The translations under genes and the position numbers were made by a program. The notes under the pieces are model-generated. The model had not been told where the DNA came from. It was given only the letters and a program-made list of their open reading frames with translations, and ran no database searches. Shown here one piece after another: positions 52,527 through 62,685 of a stretch of DNA of 64,000 bases. How positions within the stretch are numbered: the stretch's first letter is position 1; every line of letters starts with the position of its first letter. Source of the DNA: Pararhizobium capsulatum DSM 1112 (GTDB lineage: Bacteria; Pseudomonadota; Alphaproteobacteria; Rhizobiales; Rhizobiaceae); the NCBI RefSeq assembly GCF_030814475.1, contig NZ_JAUSVF010000001.1:2439001-2503000 (forward strand), in the 5' to 3' direction.

Positions 52527-52533
52527 TCGTGCC

Positions 52534-53148
52534 CTATCCCTTGTCCCCGATCCGGCTTTCAGTCCCCGCAAGCAGACGCTGGATGTTGGCCCGATGCTTG
52601 AGCCAGGTAATCACAGTCATCAGCGTAAAGAGTACAGCCGGCTTCCCGTCGTCCATGGCGAACAATACAATCGGAATGGCCAAAGTTGCAACCAGAGCGG
52701 ACAGAGATGAATAACGCGTCAACTTGGCAATGCCGAGCCATATGGCGGCAAAGACGAGAACCATAAGCGGGGCTACCCCGAGAAGGACGCCGATATAGGT
52801 CGCGATGCCCTTTCCGCCCTTGAAGCCGAGCCATACGGGAAAGAGGTGGCCGATAAAGGCGGCAAAACCTGCGGCAAGCGCGGCGTCCAGACCCCAATGG
52901 CCGGCGACAACCACTGCAACAGTGCCCTTGAGGGCGTCAAGCAGCAGGGTCGCGGCGGCAAGCTTCTTGTTGCCTGTTCTAAGGACGTTGGTGGCACCAA
53001 TATTCCCTGAGCCGATCTTGCGCACATCTCCGAGCCCGGCCATGCGGGTGAGGATGAGCCCGAAGGGGATGGAACCGAGCAGGTAACCAAAGAGAAGGCA
53101 GGCGGCCGTCGCCGCTGGAGCCAGTTGCCAGACGTAGTTTTCCACCAT
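52534..53148 (-). CDS. plsY: Acyl-phosphate glycerol-3-phosphate acyltransferase PlsY
   Basis: PlsY makes lysophosphatidate from acyl-phosphate and glycerol-3-phosphate in the inner membrane. The 204-aa protein has the three conserved motifs [54 protein letters not shown] and [13 protein letters not shown], and about five membrane segments. It lies between pyrC and dprA, a fixed order in rhizobia. Confidence 0.96.
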   Translation of the reverse strand: MVENYVWQLAPAATAACLLFGYLLGSIPFGLILTRMAGLGDVRKIGSGNIGATNVLRTGNKKLAAATLLLDALKGTVAVVVAGHWGLDAALAAGFAAFIGHLFPVWLGFKGGKGIATYIGVLLGVAPLMVLVFAAIWLGIAKLTRYSSLSALVATLAIPIVLFAMDDGKPAVLFTLMTVITWLKHRANIQRLLAGTESRIGDKG

Positions 53149-53169
53149 TCCCTCCCGCCGTCGCGCGCC

Positions 53170-54459
53170 TTACAGGGCGTGGACCAATTTTCCCGCAACA
53201 TAGGTTTGAACCACCCGGCCGGTAAAGCGGGCATTTTCGAATGGCGTGTTCTTCGAGCGCGAAACGATCGCGTCCTTGGATAGAATCCAGGGCTCTTCCA
53301 GATCGATGAGAGCGATATCGGCCTTCGCACCCGGTTTCAGCGTGCCGGCCTCCAGCCCGAAGATCGCGGCGGGACGGGTGGAGAGCGCATCGATGAGGCG
53401 CATGAGCGGCACTGAGCCATCATGGTAAAGGCGCAGCGCTGCAGCGAGAAGAGTTTCCAGACCAATCGCACCATCGGCCGCATCGGCGAAAGGCAGGCGC
53501 TTGGTATCAACATCCTGAGGGTCATGGGAGGAGACGACGATGTCGATCGTGCCTTTCGCAAGTGCCTCCACCATCTTCACCCGGTCGTCCTCGCTGCGCA
53601 GTGGCGGCGAGAGCTTGAAGAACGTACGGTATTCACCGATATCGTTTTCGTTCAGTGTCAGATTGTTGATCGAAACGCCGCAGGTGACATTGGCTCCGCG
53701 CTTGCGGGCAACTTCGATCGCTTCGGCCGATTCAGGCACCGAGAGCTGGGCGGCATGGTATGCCCCTTTGGTAAGACCGGCGACGCGCAGATCACGTTCG
53801 AGCGGAATGATTTCCGCTTCGCGTGGAATGCCGGAAAGGCCAAGCCAGCTGGCGAGCAGCCCCTCGTTCATAACTCCGCCGGCACCCAGATACTTGTCGC
53901 GGGTCTCAAGAGCGACAACGGCGCCGAATTCCCGGGCATAGGTCATGGCCCGGCGAAGGATGAGCGTATCGTGCAGTGGACGGCGTCCATTCGTGAAGCA
54001 GACGGCGCCGGCTTCGCGCAGCAGGCCGAATTCGGTCATTTCGGTCCCTGCGAGTCCTTTCGTCAGGGCTGCAGCGGGGTAGACGTTGACGATCGCCTTG
54101 TCGCGGGCATTCTTTTGCATAAACTCGACAAGGGCGATGTCATCGATCACCGGGTCCGTATCCGGCATGGCGATAAAGGAGGTAACGCCGCCAACGGCTG
54201 CTGCGCGTGACGCCGATTCGATGGTCTCGCGATGCTCTGCACCGGGCTCTCCGACGAAAACTCGGGCATCGACCAAACCGGGAACGGCAACAAGACCGTT
54301 GCAATCTTTGACTTCAGTGGCTTCCGGCGTCCCCTGGTTGTTGGCGTCCTTACCGGCGGCGACGATAACGCCATCCTTGACGATGACGGCGCCGATCTCA
54401 TCGACATTGCGGGACGGGTCGATGATGCGGACGTTGGTGAGAACGATGGACTGACTCAT
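53170..54459 (-). CDS. pyrC: Dihydroorotase homologue lacking metal ligands (non-catalytic PyrC')
   Basis: The 429-aa protein has the type I dihydroorotase fold and pattern but not its active site. The HxH of PGLVDxHVHLREPG is RVF ([14 protein letters not shown]). The usual HAED segment is ETRD, YHxxHxS is YHAAQLS, and the TDHAPH region is SSHDPQ. All expected metal-binding histidines are thus changed. Such inactive PyrC' proteins are known to form the stabilizing partner of aspartate transcarbamoylase, for example in Pseudomonas. The start overlaps pyrB by four bases, fitting a complex with it. An active dihydroorotase must be encoded elsewhere. Confidence 0.88.
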   Translation of the reverse strand: MSQSIVLTNVRIIDPSRNVDEIGAVIVKDGVIVAAGKDANNQGTPEATEVKDCNGLVAVPGLVDARVFVGEPGAEHRETIESASRAAAVGGVTSFIAMPDTDPVIDDIALVEFMQKNARDKAIVNVYPAAALTKGLAGTEMTEFGLLREAGAVCFTNGRRPLHDTLILRRAMTYAREFGAVVALETRDKYLGAGGVMNEGLLASWLGLSGIPREAEIIPLERDLRVAGLTKGAYHAAQLSVPESAEAIEVARKRGANVTCGVSINNLTLNENDIGEYRTFFKLSPPLRSEDDRVKMVEALAKGTIDIVVSSHDPQDVDTKRLPFADAADGAIGLETLLAAALRLYHDGSVPLMRLIDALSTRPAAIFGLEAGTLKPGAKADIALIDLEEPWILSKDAIVSRSKNTPFENARFTGRVVQTYVAGKLVHAL

Positions 54460-55415
54460 GTGCGCGGCACTCCATTTTCGGAAAGTCCGGGATTTTGTGA
54501 AAGAAGCAGCGTCTCCATCACGGCCATCCGGACTGCGACGCCCATTTCCACCTGTTGTTCGATGACGCTCTGTGGGCCGTCGGCAATCTCCGAGGCGATT
54601 TCGACGCCGCGGTTCATCGGGCCGGGATGCATGACAAGTGCATCTTCCTTGGCAGCTTTCAGTTTCTCGGCATCGAGGCCGTAATAACGAAAATACTCGC
54701 GCACCGAGGGCACGAAAGCCCCGGCCATGCGCTCGCGCTGCAGGCGTAACATCATCACGACGTCAGCGCCCTTCAGGCCTTCCTCCATGGAGTGGTAGAC
54801 CTCGGCTCCCATGTCGGCGATGCCGGAGGGGAGCAGGGTTGCCGGTGCGACCACGCGCACCCGTGCGCCCATCTGGTTGAGGAGCAGGATATTGGAGCGG
54901 GCGACACGCGAATGCAGCACGTCGCCGCAGATCGCGACGATGATGCGCGACAGCTTGCCCTTGGCGCGGCGGATGGTGAGCGCGTCGAGCAGTGCCTGGG
55001 TCGGATGCTCATGCTGCCCGTCACCGGCATTGACCACAGAGCAGGAAACCTTCTGGGCAAGCAGCGCAGCAGCACCTGCCGAAGAGTGGCGAACGACCAA
55101 CACGTCCGGATGCATGGCGTTAAGCGTCATCGCCGTATCGATCAGCGTCTCGCCCTTTTTGACCGAAGAATTGCCGACGGACATGTTCATGACATCGGCG
55201 CCAAGCCGTTTACCGGCGAGTTCGAACGAGGATTGCGTCCGTGTCGATGCTTCGAAGAACAGGTTGATCTGGGTGAGACCACGCAACGTGGAGGTCTTTT
55301 TCTCCCGCTGGCGTGAAATCTTGACGGCTTCGTCGGCGCGGTCGAGAAGGAGCGTGATATCTTGCTCCGTCAGGCCCTTGATGCCCAGCAGGTGCCGATG
55401 CGGAAAGAAATCCAT
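54456..55415 (-). CDS. pyrB: Aspartate carbamoyltransferase catalytic subunit
   Basis: PyrB catalyses the first committed step of pyrimidine synthesis. From ATG 55415 the protein is 319 aa, the normal length. It shows the carbamoyl-phosphate motif [41 protein letters not shown] and [11 protein letters not shown] frame open to 55505 adds a region without family similarity. It leads the minus-strand run pyrB-pyrC-plsY-dprA. Confidence 0.96.
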   Translation of the reverse strand: MDFFPHRHLLGIKGLTEQDITLLLDRADEAVKISRQREKKTSTLRGLTQINLFFEASTRTQSSFELAGKRLGADVMNMSVGNSSVKKGETLIDTAMTLNAMHPDVLVVRHSSAGAAALLAQKVSCSVVNAGDGQHEHPTQALLDALTIRRAKGKLSRIIVAICGDVLHSRVARSNILLLNQMGARVRVVAPATLLPSGIADMGAEVYHSMEEGLKGADVVMMLRLQRERMAGAFVPSVREYFRYYGLDAEKLKAAKEDALVMHPGPMNRGVEIASEIADGPQSVIEQQVEMGVAVRMAVMETLLLSQNPGLSENGVPRT

Positions 55416-55650
55416 GTGGATCCGCCTCATTATATATGAAGATGCTGGGTCTATAATGGCTGTGTCCCGGAGCAGCAAGGCGCCAAGCGGATAATCGACT
55501 GCCATTCCCCGCTTTTGTCATGCTTTGGTGACGCTCCCGTCACGCTGTTGTCGCAGGCCTGGCACGGTGCTTCGCAAATAGTTGCGGGAAGGGCTGATAT
55601 CGCTGTGCGATCCTGTTTCTAACCTCTGGAAGTTGCGTTAGAACCGCCGC

Positions 55651-57300
55651 ATGACCCTGAACCGGACCGAACAAAAACTCGCCGAACTGAACCAGCCGAA
55701 ACTCTGGTCCGGTATCAATGCCTTTCGCTCCGATCCGCTGGCGGTCGATGTCGCCTCCGCGATGCCGCGTCCGCTGCGTGACGAATTCGAGGCGATCGGT
55801 CGCTACGTGACGTCGCCGGAGGCGCAGGATCTTGCGCGCATGGCCAATGAGGGCGTGCCGAAACTCAGGACCCATGGGCCGCGCGGAGAGCGTCTGGACG
55901 CCGTGGAATTCCACCCGGCGTGGCATGCGTTGATGCGCCGCTCGATGACATCGGGTCTGCATGCTTCCGCCTGGGAAAACGTTGCCGATGAGCAGGGACG
56001 CTCCCACAAGGCGCGCGCTATCCGTTTCTATCTCACCGCCCAGCTCGAATGCGGTCATCTTTGCCCCTTGACGATGACCAGCGCGTCAGTCGCCGCTATC
56101 ACGGCTTCACCCGCGGTCCAGAAGGAGTGGGCGCCCAAAATCCTGTCGCGGAAGTATGATTCGTCGAACCGCCCCTGGATGCAGAAATCGTCCGTGACGA
56201 TCGGCATGGGCATGACCGAGAAGCAGGGCGGCACGGATGTTCGTGCCAACACCTCGACTGCCGAGCGGGTGGGCGAGGGCATCTATCGCCTTGCCGGCCA
56301 CAAATGGTTCATGTCCGCGCCGATGAGCGACGCCTTTGTCATGCTTGCGCAGACCCGTGATGGTTTGGGATGTTTCCTGGTGCCGCGGCTGCTTGAAGAT
56401 GGATCCGCCAACGGCCTTCGTTTTCAGCGACTCAAGGACAAGCTCGGCAATCGCTCCAATGCCTCATCCGAGGTCGAGTTTTCGGATACGTTCGGCTTCC
56501 TGCTTGGTACGCCGGATGCCGGCATCCGCACTATTCTCGATATGGTGACTTTGACGCGGTTGGACTGCGCGTTGGCATCTGCCGGAATGATGCGTGCTTC
56601 CCTCGCTGAAGCCGTGCATCATTGCCGAGGCCGCAAGGTTTCGGGCAAGGCGTTGATCGCCCAGCCGATGATGACCCGCGTGCTGGCCGACATGGCGCTC
56701 GACGTCGCTGCCGCGACAGCTTTGTCTTTCCGACTTGCCGAAGCCTTCGACCGCGCGCGCGATAGCGCCGAGGACGCCGCTTATGCCCGCATCATGACGC
56801 CGGTCGCGAAATACTGGGTCTGCAAAATTGCACCCGGCCTGATCTATGAGGCCATGGAGTGCCTGGGTGGCAGCGGTTATGTCGAAGAGCGCCCTATTGC
56901 TCGTCACTATCGCGAAGCGCCGGTCAATGCGATCTGGGAAGGCTCCGGCAATGTCATGGCGCTCGACGTGCTTCGGGTCCTGACACGCGGCAAGGAGCTC
57001 TTCGATCTTCTCTTCCAGGTCATCAGCCGTGACCTTGGTCCTGCAGCCAAGAAGACGGTGGATGTCCTGAAAGCTGCAATGTCGCTCTGCGAACGGGACG
57101 AGGGCGCCGCCCGGATGTTGGTCGAGCAATTGGCTCTGGCGGCAGCGGCGGCTGAACTCTACCGGATGGGGGCAGGGCGCATTGCCGATGCCTTCCTCGA
57201 ATCACGGCTGGCAGGCGGCTGGCGCTCGACTTACGGCATGCTCGATTCGCGTTTCGATTCGGCCTATGTCGTGGATCTGCTCTATCCGCCGGCAACGTAA
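55651..57300 (+). CDS. AidB-type acyl-CoA dehydrogenase family protein
   Basis: The 549-aa flavoprotein matches AidB, an acyl-CoA dehydrogenase relative linked in E. coli to the adaptive response to alkylation. It has MGMTEKQGGTDVRANTSTA, GHKWFMSAPMSDAFVMLAQ, and AMECLGGSGYVEERPIARHYREAPVNAIWEGSGNVMALDVLR, the flavin-binding C-terminal stretch. Length fits the family. No Ada regulatory site was recognized. Its 3' end overlaps the convergent AEC gene by 19 bases. Confidence 0.92.
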   Translation: MTLNRTEQKLAELNQPKLWSGINAFRSDPLAVDVASAMPRPLRDEFEAIGRYVTSPEAQDLARMANEGVPKLRTHGPRGERLDAVEFHPAWHALMRRSMTSGLHASAWENVADEQGRSHKARAIRFYLTAQLECGHLCPLTMTSASVAAITASPAVQKEWAPKILSRKYDSSNRPWMQKSSVTIGMGMTEKQGGTDVRANTSTAERVGEGIYRLAGHKWFMSAPMSDAFVMLAQTRDGLGCFLVPRLLEDGSANGLRFQRLKDKLGNRSNASSEVEFSDTFGFLLGTPDAGIRTILDMVTLTRLDCALASAGMMRASLAEAVHHCRGRKVSGKALIAQPMMTRVLADMALDVAAATALSFRLAEAFDRARDSAEDAAYARIMTPVAKYWVCKIAPGLIYEAMECLGGSGYVEERPIARHYREAPVNAIWEGSGNVMALDVLRVLTRGKELFDLLFQVISRDLGPAAKKTVDVLKAAMSLCERDEGAARMLVEQLALAAAAAELYRMGAGRIADAFLESRLAGGWRSTYGMLDSRFDSAYVVDLLYPPAT

Positions 57301-58217
57301 TCAGCGATTACCAGCACCAGCGGTATCGTGAAAAACGATACGACCGTCTGTATCGTGGCGACTGCCGCGTAAAGTGGCGCATCGCCACCCATTTGCTTGG
57401 CCAGAAGATACCCGTTCATGGCAGTGGGAACGGAAGCCCCCAGAGCGATCACCGATAGGCTGGGTCCACGCATTCCAAGTAGATAGCTTGCCGAAACCAT
57501 GAAGATCGGCATGGCGATCAGTTTCAGGAAGACGGCGATGACTGCCACAGGGCGCGGCTTGAGCGCATCGGAAACCTTCAGCCCGGCACCAACCATGACG
57601 AGCCCGAGGCTGAGCGATGCGGCGGCCAGCATCTCGATTGCAGTCATGACAGGTGCATAGACCGCGCCGCCGAAGAGATTGAGGACGATACCGGCAACCG
57701 AGGCCACGATCAGCGGATTGGTGATGATCTTGATCGTGAAAAAGCGAAGGCCTCGCGGTCCACCGTTGAACCAGACGAGAACGCCGACATTGTAGAGGTT
57801 GATCGGAATGATGATCAGCGTCATCACCAATGCCGTCAGTGTCAGGCCGATCGGCCCATAGAGCTTTTGCGCGATGGCCAGCGCCATGAAGCCGTTCCAG
57901 CGCGTTGCCGTCTGAAAGACGGAGGTGAAGGTGGCGGCACTGACGCCCCGTTGGCGCATGATCGGCCAGAGACCGAGGAGGCACGCCGACATCAGCGTGA
58001 TGCTGCCTATCGTCGCCACGGCTGTCGAATCGGTGCGCATTCCGGAAAAATCCGCGGTCGCCAATGTGGAAAAAAGTAGTGCGGGGAAGAGGACGAAATA
58101 TCCCAGCTGTTCGAGGCCTTCCCAGAGGCTGAGATCGATTCGCCGGTAGCGCTTCAGGCAGACCCCGAGAAAGACGAGAAGAAAGATGGGCAGGATGCTT
58201 TCGAAGATAACGGTCAT
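57282..58217 (-). CDS. AEC family transporter (second copy)
   Basis: The 311-aa membrane protein begins MTVIFESILPIFLLVFLGVCLKRYR and has about ten hydrophobic segments. SASYLLGMRGPSLSVIALGASVPTAMNGYLLAKQMGG is the conserved second-half motif. It differs strongly from the AEC protein at 11395-12381, so the two are not recent duplicates. ATG 58217 is chosen over the frame open to 58265. Confidence 0.85.
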   Translation of the reverse strand: MTVIFESILPIFLLVFLGVCLKRYRRIDLSLWEGLEQLGYFVLFPALLFSTLATADFSGMRTDSTAVATIGSITLMSACLLGLWPIMRQRGVSAATFTSVFQTATRWNGFMALAIAQKLYGPIGLTLTALVMTLIIIPINLYNVGVLVWFNGGPRGLRFFTIKIITNPLIVASVAGIVLNLFGGAVYAPVMTAIEMLAAASLSLGLVMVGAGLKVSDALKPRPVAVIAVFLKLIAMPIFMVSASYLLGMRGPSLSVIALGASVPTAMNGYLLAKQMGGDAPLYAAVATIQTVVSFFTIPLVLVIADYVAGG

Positions 58218-58390
58218 GGAATGCCTGGGCGAGAAGGGAAGCCAGCAATAGCCCCGTACACGCACGGCGGCAATCGCCGCACCCTCACGAAAATTAACCT
58301 TAACAAATGGTTTACGTTGCGTGGTCCGGGTTAACGGGCAAGAGTGCTCCCACTTGCAATGTTAACTGTAATGGCAATGGAGCAGGTTCC

Positions 58391-58558
58391 GTGCGAACTG
58401 GCTTGACGATCATCATGATGATGTTTTTTGCGGGCCTTGCGCTCGATCTGACCGTGCCGGCCATCATTCTCGGCGGCGCCATGCTGCTCGATGTGGCCGG
58501 GCGCTCCATGGCACGCGGTTATCGACCCCAATTCCCTCATATGGAGAGAACCGCATGA
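58391..58558 (+). CDS. Small hydrophobic protein (55 aa)
   Basis: From GTG 58391, behind GGAGCAGGTTCC, the peptide has one or two hydrophobic segments (LTIIMMMFFAGLALDLTVPAIILGGAMLL) and a basic tail. An ATG at 58307 would add 28 residues rich in Gly/Asn/Cys and is less convincing. It overlaps the next gene by four bases (ATGA), suggesting translational coupling. The function is unknown. Confidence 0.6.
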   Translation: MRTGLTIIMMMFFAGLALDLTVPAIILGGAMLLDVAGRSMARGYRPQFPHMERTA

Positions 58559-58896
58559 AGTGGCTTCTGATCCTCTGGGCTGCTCCCGTCACGATCCTGA
58601 CGGGCTGGTACAGCCTTTCCTATTACGACATGAGCTTCGGCATCTTCATGCTGACGCGCCGGGCGCACGATCTGGTGTTTAATATCTACGGCCATGTGCT
58701 GGGTATTCCGCCGGAAACCATTCCGCCGCTGGTGGCACGCGCAATCGCCGTTGACAGTCTGGTGGTTTTTGCCATCATCGGCTGGCGCAAGCGGCGGGAA
58801 ATCCGCGCATGGTATCAGCGCCGTTACGGTGCCGCTCAGTCGTCTGCGCCGGAAGCCGTTCTGGCCAGCGACGCGAGCCTGTCCAGCGCGCCCTGA
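58555..58896 (+). CDS. Small membrane protein, DUF6105-like
   Basis: The 113-aa protein has an N-terminal hydrophobic segment ([27 protein letters not shown]) and a second one ([13 protein letters not shown]) followed by a basic stretch ([15 protein letters not shown]). It resembles a rhizobial conserved family of unknown function. The end overlaps the convergent ruvX by 61 bases. Confidence 0.7.
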   Translation: MKWLLILWAAPVTILTGWYSLSYYDMSFGIFMLTRRAHDLVFNIYGHVLGIPPETIPPLVARAIAVDSLVVFAIIGWRKRREIRAWYQRRYGAAQSSAPEAVLASDASLSSAP

Positions 58897-59327
58897 AGAA
58901 TGAAGGATGCGGCCGCCGAATCGATGCGTTGGGCGCGCTTGCGACGTGAAACGTCCATCTCGATAAGTACTCGTTCGGCCGCAACCGTCGAGAGCCGCTC
59001 GTCCCAATAGGCGAACGGCACATCTGTTTTTGGCGCCATGTTGCGCACAAAGGCGCGCGTCGCCTGGGCGCGGGGGCCTTCCGAGCCGTCCATGTTGATC
59101 GGCAAACCGATGACGAGAGCGGCGATCTTCTCCTTTTCGACAACGGCCAGCAGCGCCTGGGCATCGATGCCGAACTTGACGCGCTTGATCATCTCGCGCG
59201 GCGTGGCAAAACGCCGGCCGAGGTCGGAGACGGAAATGCCGATCGTCTTGGTGCCGAGATCGAGCCCGGCAATCGCCTGTCCGGGGGCGAGCTGGGCGGC
59301 GAGGTCTTCGATGGTCAGAACAGCCAT
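58836..59327 (-). CDS. ruvX: Holliday junction resolvase-like RuvX (YqgF)
   Basis: The 163-aa protein has [17 protein letters not shown] near residue 18, the RNase H-like catalytic motif. [24 protein letters not shown] follows in the middle, with [15 protein letters not shown] and the terminal acidic motif [16 protein letters not shown]. RuvX/YqgF acts in pre-16S rRNA 5' maturation and perhaps on DNA junctions. It precedes the divergent UPF0173 gene. Confidence 0.94.
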   Translation of the reverse strand: MAVLTIEDLAAQLAPGQAIAGLDLGTKTIGISVSDLGRRFATPREMIKRVKFGIDAQALLAVVEKEKIAALVIGLPINMDGSEGPRAQATRAFVRNMAPKTDVPFAYWDERLSTVAAERVLIEMDVSRRKRAQRIDSAAASFILQGALDRLASLARTASGADD

Positions 59328-59408
59328 TTGATTTGCCGATTCGATCTTCTATTGATTGTTTCCTGATCCATATGCTTCCCGCACAGATAAATCGACAGGA
59401 GTTCAATC

Positions 59409-60113
59409 ATGAAGATCACATGGCTCGGCCATTCTGCCTTCCGCATCGAAACGGCCAAGGCCCGGATTCTGATCGATCCCTTTTTCACCGGTAATCCATC
59501 CTTCCGGGATGAAACCCGCAAGGATGCGACGGCCGGCCTGACCCATATCCTCTTGACCCACGGTCATGGCGACCATGTAGGCGAAACGATCGCGATCGCG
59601 CGGGAAACCGGCGCCACCGTCGTCGCCAACGCCGATCTTGCGGCATGGCTCGGATCAAAGGGCGTTTCGGCGCTGGAGATGGGCAATACCGGCGGCACCA
59701 TCCATCTCGACGGCTTTTCCTCGACGTTCGTCAACGCGCTGCATTCGTCGGCGCAGATCACCGAGGATGGTGTTTCCCATGCGCTCGGAAACGCCAACGG
59801 TCTCGTTCTGCATTTCGAGGATGAACCGACGCTCTATCACATGGGCGATACCGATATCTTTTCCGACATGGCTCTCATCAACGAACTGCATCAGCCGGAA
59901 ATCGGCCTCGTGCCGATCGGCGACCGCTTCACCATGGGCGGTGCCGTCGCAGCCCTTGCCTGCCAGCGCTACTTCAAGTTCGGCACTGTGATCCCCTGCC
60001 ACTACGGCAGTTTCCCGATCGTCGATCAGACGCCGGAGACCTTCGTGAGCGCCATGGATGGAGCCTCCACCAGGATCGAGACGCCTGCAATCGGTGCCAA
60101 CCTTACGCTCTGA
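59409..60113 (+). CDS. UPF0173 metal-dependent hydrolase (metallo-beta-lactamase fold)
   Basis: The 234-aa protein starts [25 protein letters not shown] and has the metal motif [11 protein letters not shown] (HxHxDH), then [15 protein letters not shown] and [10 protein letters not shown] with the last His ligand. The family is conserved but its substrate is unknown. The ATG follows ACAGGAGTTCAATC. gatC is next downstream. Confidence 0.93.
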   Translation: MKITWLGHSAFRIETAKARILIDPFFTGNPSFRDETRKDATAGLTHILLTHGHGDHVGETIAIARETGATVVANADLAAWLGSKGVSALEMGNTGGTIHLDGFSSTFVNALHSSAQITEDGVSHALGNANGLVLHFEDEPTLYHMGDTDIFSDMALINELHQPEIGLVPIGDRFTMGGAVAALACQRYFKFGTVIPCHYGSFPIVDQTPETFVSAMDGASTRIETPAIGANLTL

Positions 60114-60199
60114 ACGTCCGACATGCCGATTCCCCCGTTGCACCGCCACGTCTGGGCCATTATAGCGGGGGAAATATCCTTAAAGACCGGAGCCCTTCC

Positions 60200-60487
60200 A
60201 TGTCCGTAGATCTCGCCACCGTAAAGCGCGTTGCGCGCCTCGCCCGCCTTGCAGTCAGCGAGGAGGAAGCACTGCGCATGACCGGCGAGCTCAATGGCAT
60301 CTTGGGCTTCGTCGAGCAGCTTTCGGAAGTGAATGTCGAGGGCGTCGAGCCGATGACATCCGTGACCCCGATGGCGATGAAGAAGCGCGAGGATGTGGTC
60401 ACCGACGGCAACAAGGCCGAGGATGTCGTTGCCAACGCGCCGGTCACCGACCGCAACTTCTTCCTGGTGCCCAAGGTCGTCGAATAA
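60200..60487 (+). CDS. gatC: Asp-tRNA(Asn)/Glu-tRNA(Gln) amidotransferase subunit C
   Basis: GatC stabilizes the GatCAB amidotransferase, which forms Gln-tRNA(Gln) and Asn-tRNA(Asn) from misacylated tRNAs. The 95-aa protein has [48 protein letters not shown], the full family pattern. gatA follows after 50 bases. Confidence 0.96.
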   Translation: MSVDLATVKRVARLARLAVSEEEALRMTGELNGILGFVEQLSEVNVEGVEPMTSVTPMAMKKREDVVTDGNKAEDVVANAPVTDRNFFLVPKVVE

Positions 60488-60537
60488 GCTTCGCCAGACC
60501 GCCGCGCGTATCCCTTTATTTGAAAGCCCCGTTTGCC

Positions 60538-62019
60538 ATGACCGACCTGACCCGCCTGACCATCGCCGAAGCCCGCACCAAGCTCGCTGCCAAGGACATC
60601 ACCGCCGTCGAATTGACGGAGGCCTATCTTGGAGCGATCGAAGCGGCGAACGCGGCGATCAATGCCTATATTGTCGTCACGCCGGAAAAAGCGCGCGACA
60701 TGGCCAAGGCGTCGGATGCGCGGATTGCGGCCGGCAAGGCTGGTGCGCTCGAAGGTATTCCGCTCGGGATCAAGGATCTGTTTGCCACCGAGGGCGTGCA
60801 CACGCAGGCGAGCAGCCACATTCTCGACGGCTTCAAGCCGCGCTACGAATCGACCGTCACGCAGAACCTGTGGGACGAAGGCGCGGTCATGCTCGGCAAG
60901 CTCAATATGGATGAGTTCGCGATGGGCTCCTCCAACGAGACCTCCTATTACGGCCCGGTCAAGAACCCGTGGCGCGCAAACGGCTCCAACCTGGATCTCG
61001 TTCCCGGCGGTTCCTCTGGCGGTTCTGCCGCTGCTGTCGCTGCGTTCCTTTGCGCGGGCGCCACGGCAACCGATACCGGCGGCTCGATCCGCCAGCCGGC
61101 AGCCTTCACCGGCACGGTCGGCATCAAGCCGACTTACGGTCGCTGCTCCCGCTGGGGCACCGTCGCTTTCGCCTCGTCGCTCGATCAGGCCGGTCCGATC
61201 GCCCGCGACGTGCGCGATGCCGCCATCCTCCTGAAGTCGATGGCATCCGTCGACGCCAAGGACACGACCTCCGTCGATCTGCCGATCCCGGATTACGAAG
61301 CCTCGCTCGGCCAGTCGCTGAAAGGCATGAAGATCGGTATCCCGAAGGAATACCGTGTCGATGGCATGCCGGAAGAAATCGAGACGCTCTGGCAGCAGGG
61401 CATCGCCTGGCTGCGCGACGCCGGTGCCGAGATCGTCGATATCAGCCTGCCGCATACGAAATACGCGCTGCCGGCCTACTACATCGTGGCGCCGGCCGAA
61501 GCCTCATCCAACCTTGCCCGCTATGACGGCGTTCGCTACGGCCTACGCGTCGATGGCAAGGACATTGCCGACATGTACGAGAAGACCCGCGCGGCCGGCT
61601 TCGGCACCGAGGTCAAGCGCCGCATCATGATCGGTACCTACGTTCTCTCGGCCGGTTACTACGACGCCTACTACCTGCAGGCACAGAAGGTCCGCACGCT
61701 GATCAAGCGCGATTTCGAGCTTGCCTTCCATACGGGTGTCGATGCGATCCTGACGCCGGCCACGCCATCTTCCGCATTCGGCATCGCCGACGAGGATCTG
61801 GCGTCCGATCCGGTGAAGATGTACCTGAACGACATCTTCACGGTGACTGTCAATATGGCCGGCCTGCCGGGCATCGCCGTTCCCGCCGGCCTCGACCACA
61901 AGGGCCTTCCGCTTGGTCTGCAGTTGATCGGCAAGCCGTTCGAGGAAGAAACTCTCTTCAAGACGGCGCACGTCATCGAGCAGGCTGCGGGCCGATTCAC
62001 GCCGGCAAAGTGGTGGTAA
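60538..62019 (+). CDS. gatA: Asp-tRNA(Asn)/Glu-tRNA(Gln) amidotransferase subunit A
   Basis: GatA releases ammonia from glutamine for the amidotransferase. From ATG 60538 the protein is 493 aa. It has the amidase signature [34 protein letters not shown], with the Ser-cisSer-Lys triad (Lys in [10 protein letters not shown]). The frame open to 60520 adds six residues with no start signal. A GNAT gene separates it from gatB. Confidence 0.97.
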   Translation: MTDLTRLTIAEARTKLAAKDITAVELTEAYLGAIEAANAAINAYIVVTPEKARDMAKASDARIAAGKAGALEGIPLGIKDLFATEGVHTQASSHILDGFKPRYESTVTQNLWDEGAVMLGKLNMDEFAMGSSNETSYYGPVKNPWRANGSNLDLVPGGSSGGSAAAVAAFLCAGATATDTGGSIRQPAAFTGTVGIKPTYGRCSRWGTVAFASSLDQAGPIARDVRDAAILLKSMASVDAKDTTSVDLPIPDYEASLGQSLKGMKIGIPKEYRVDGMPEEIETLWQQGIAWLRDAGAEIVDISLPHTKYALPAYYIVAPAEASSNLARYDGVRYGLRVDGKDIADMYEKTRAAGFGTEVKRRIMIGTYVLSAGYYDAYYLQAQKVRTLIKRDFELAFHTGVDAILTPATPSSAFGIADEDLASDPVKMYLNDIFTVTVNMAGLPGIAVPAGLDHKGLPLGLQLIGKPFEEETLFKTAHVIEQAAGRFTPAKWW

Positions 62020-62082
62020 TCTGCTGACGAGGCTGGCCAAACGTCGGCCGTGATGGTTCAATCGCCCTTGAAAGGCGGCTGA

Positions 62083-62604
62083 ATGATTACGATCCGCATT
62101 GCGAGCGAAGACGACGTTATCCCGCTGACGGCCATCGGGCTTTCCGCCTGGCAGATGGCTGTCCGGGGGCTCGTCGATCCCGTGAAGATGCGCCATACGG
62201 TAGAGGTCGCGTTCCTCTCCTTTATCCGCAACAATTGGGAGCGCGTGTTCGTCGGCGAGATCGATGGCGCGCTTGCAGGCTGGATTGCCTCCGAGCGCGG
62301 CGATGGTGTGATCACCGACCTGTGGGTGACGCCCCATGCACAGCGGCAGGGCCTCGGAACTGCTTTGCTGGGGCAGATGGAAAGCCGTATTGCCGCCTTG
62401 GATATCGAGGCAGCCGAGCTTGGCACGCATGCCCGCAACGCGGCTGCCGTCGATTTCTTCATGAAGCGCGGCTATTCGGTGAGTTCGCTCTCCACAAGCT
62501 ACGCCGCAAAGCTCGACCAGAACGTCGAAACGATCGGCCTGCGGAAAATCCTGATCGAAAGACCGGTACTCGATACCGGCTCAAGCCTTTTCAGCTATTC
62601 GTGA
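62083..62604 (+). CDS. GNAT family N-acetyltransferase
   Basis: The 173-aa protein has ITIRIASEDDVIPLTAIGLSAWQ at the N-terminus. The acetyl-CoA-binding motif is ITDLWVTPHAQRQGLGTALLGQMES and the closing motif is AELGTHARNAAAVDFFMKRGYSV, all standard GNAT features. The substrate is unknown. Its place between gatA and gatB appears to be a stable rhizobial arrangement rather than a recent insertion, since composition is the same as the neighbours. Confidence 0.9.
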   Translation: MITIRIASEDDVIPLTAIGLSAWQMAVRGLVDPVKMRHTVEVAFLSFIRNNWERVFVGEIDGALAGWIASERGDGVITDLWVTPHAQRQGLGTALLGQMESRIAALDIEAAELGTHARNAAAVDFFMKRGYSVSSLSTSYAAKLDQNVETIGLRKILIERPVLDTGSSLFSYS

Positions 62605-62685
62605 GATTGCCCGTCAAGCCTTGCACCACCATGCCATTTGTTCTACCGAGAGGATCACGATTTCGAGCCTTCAGAAGAGCAGTCC

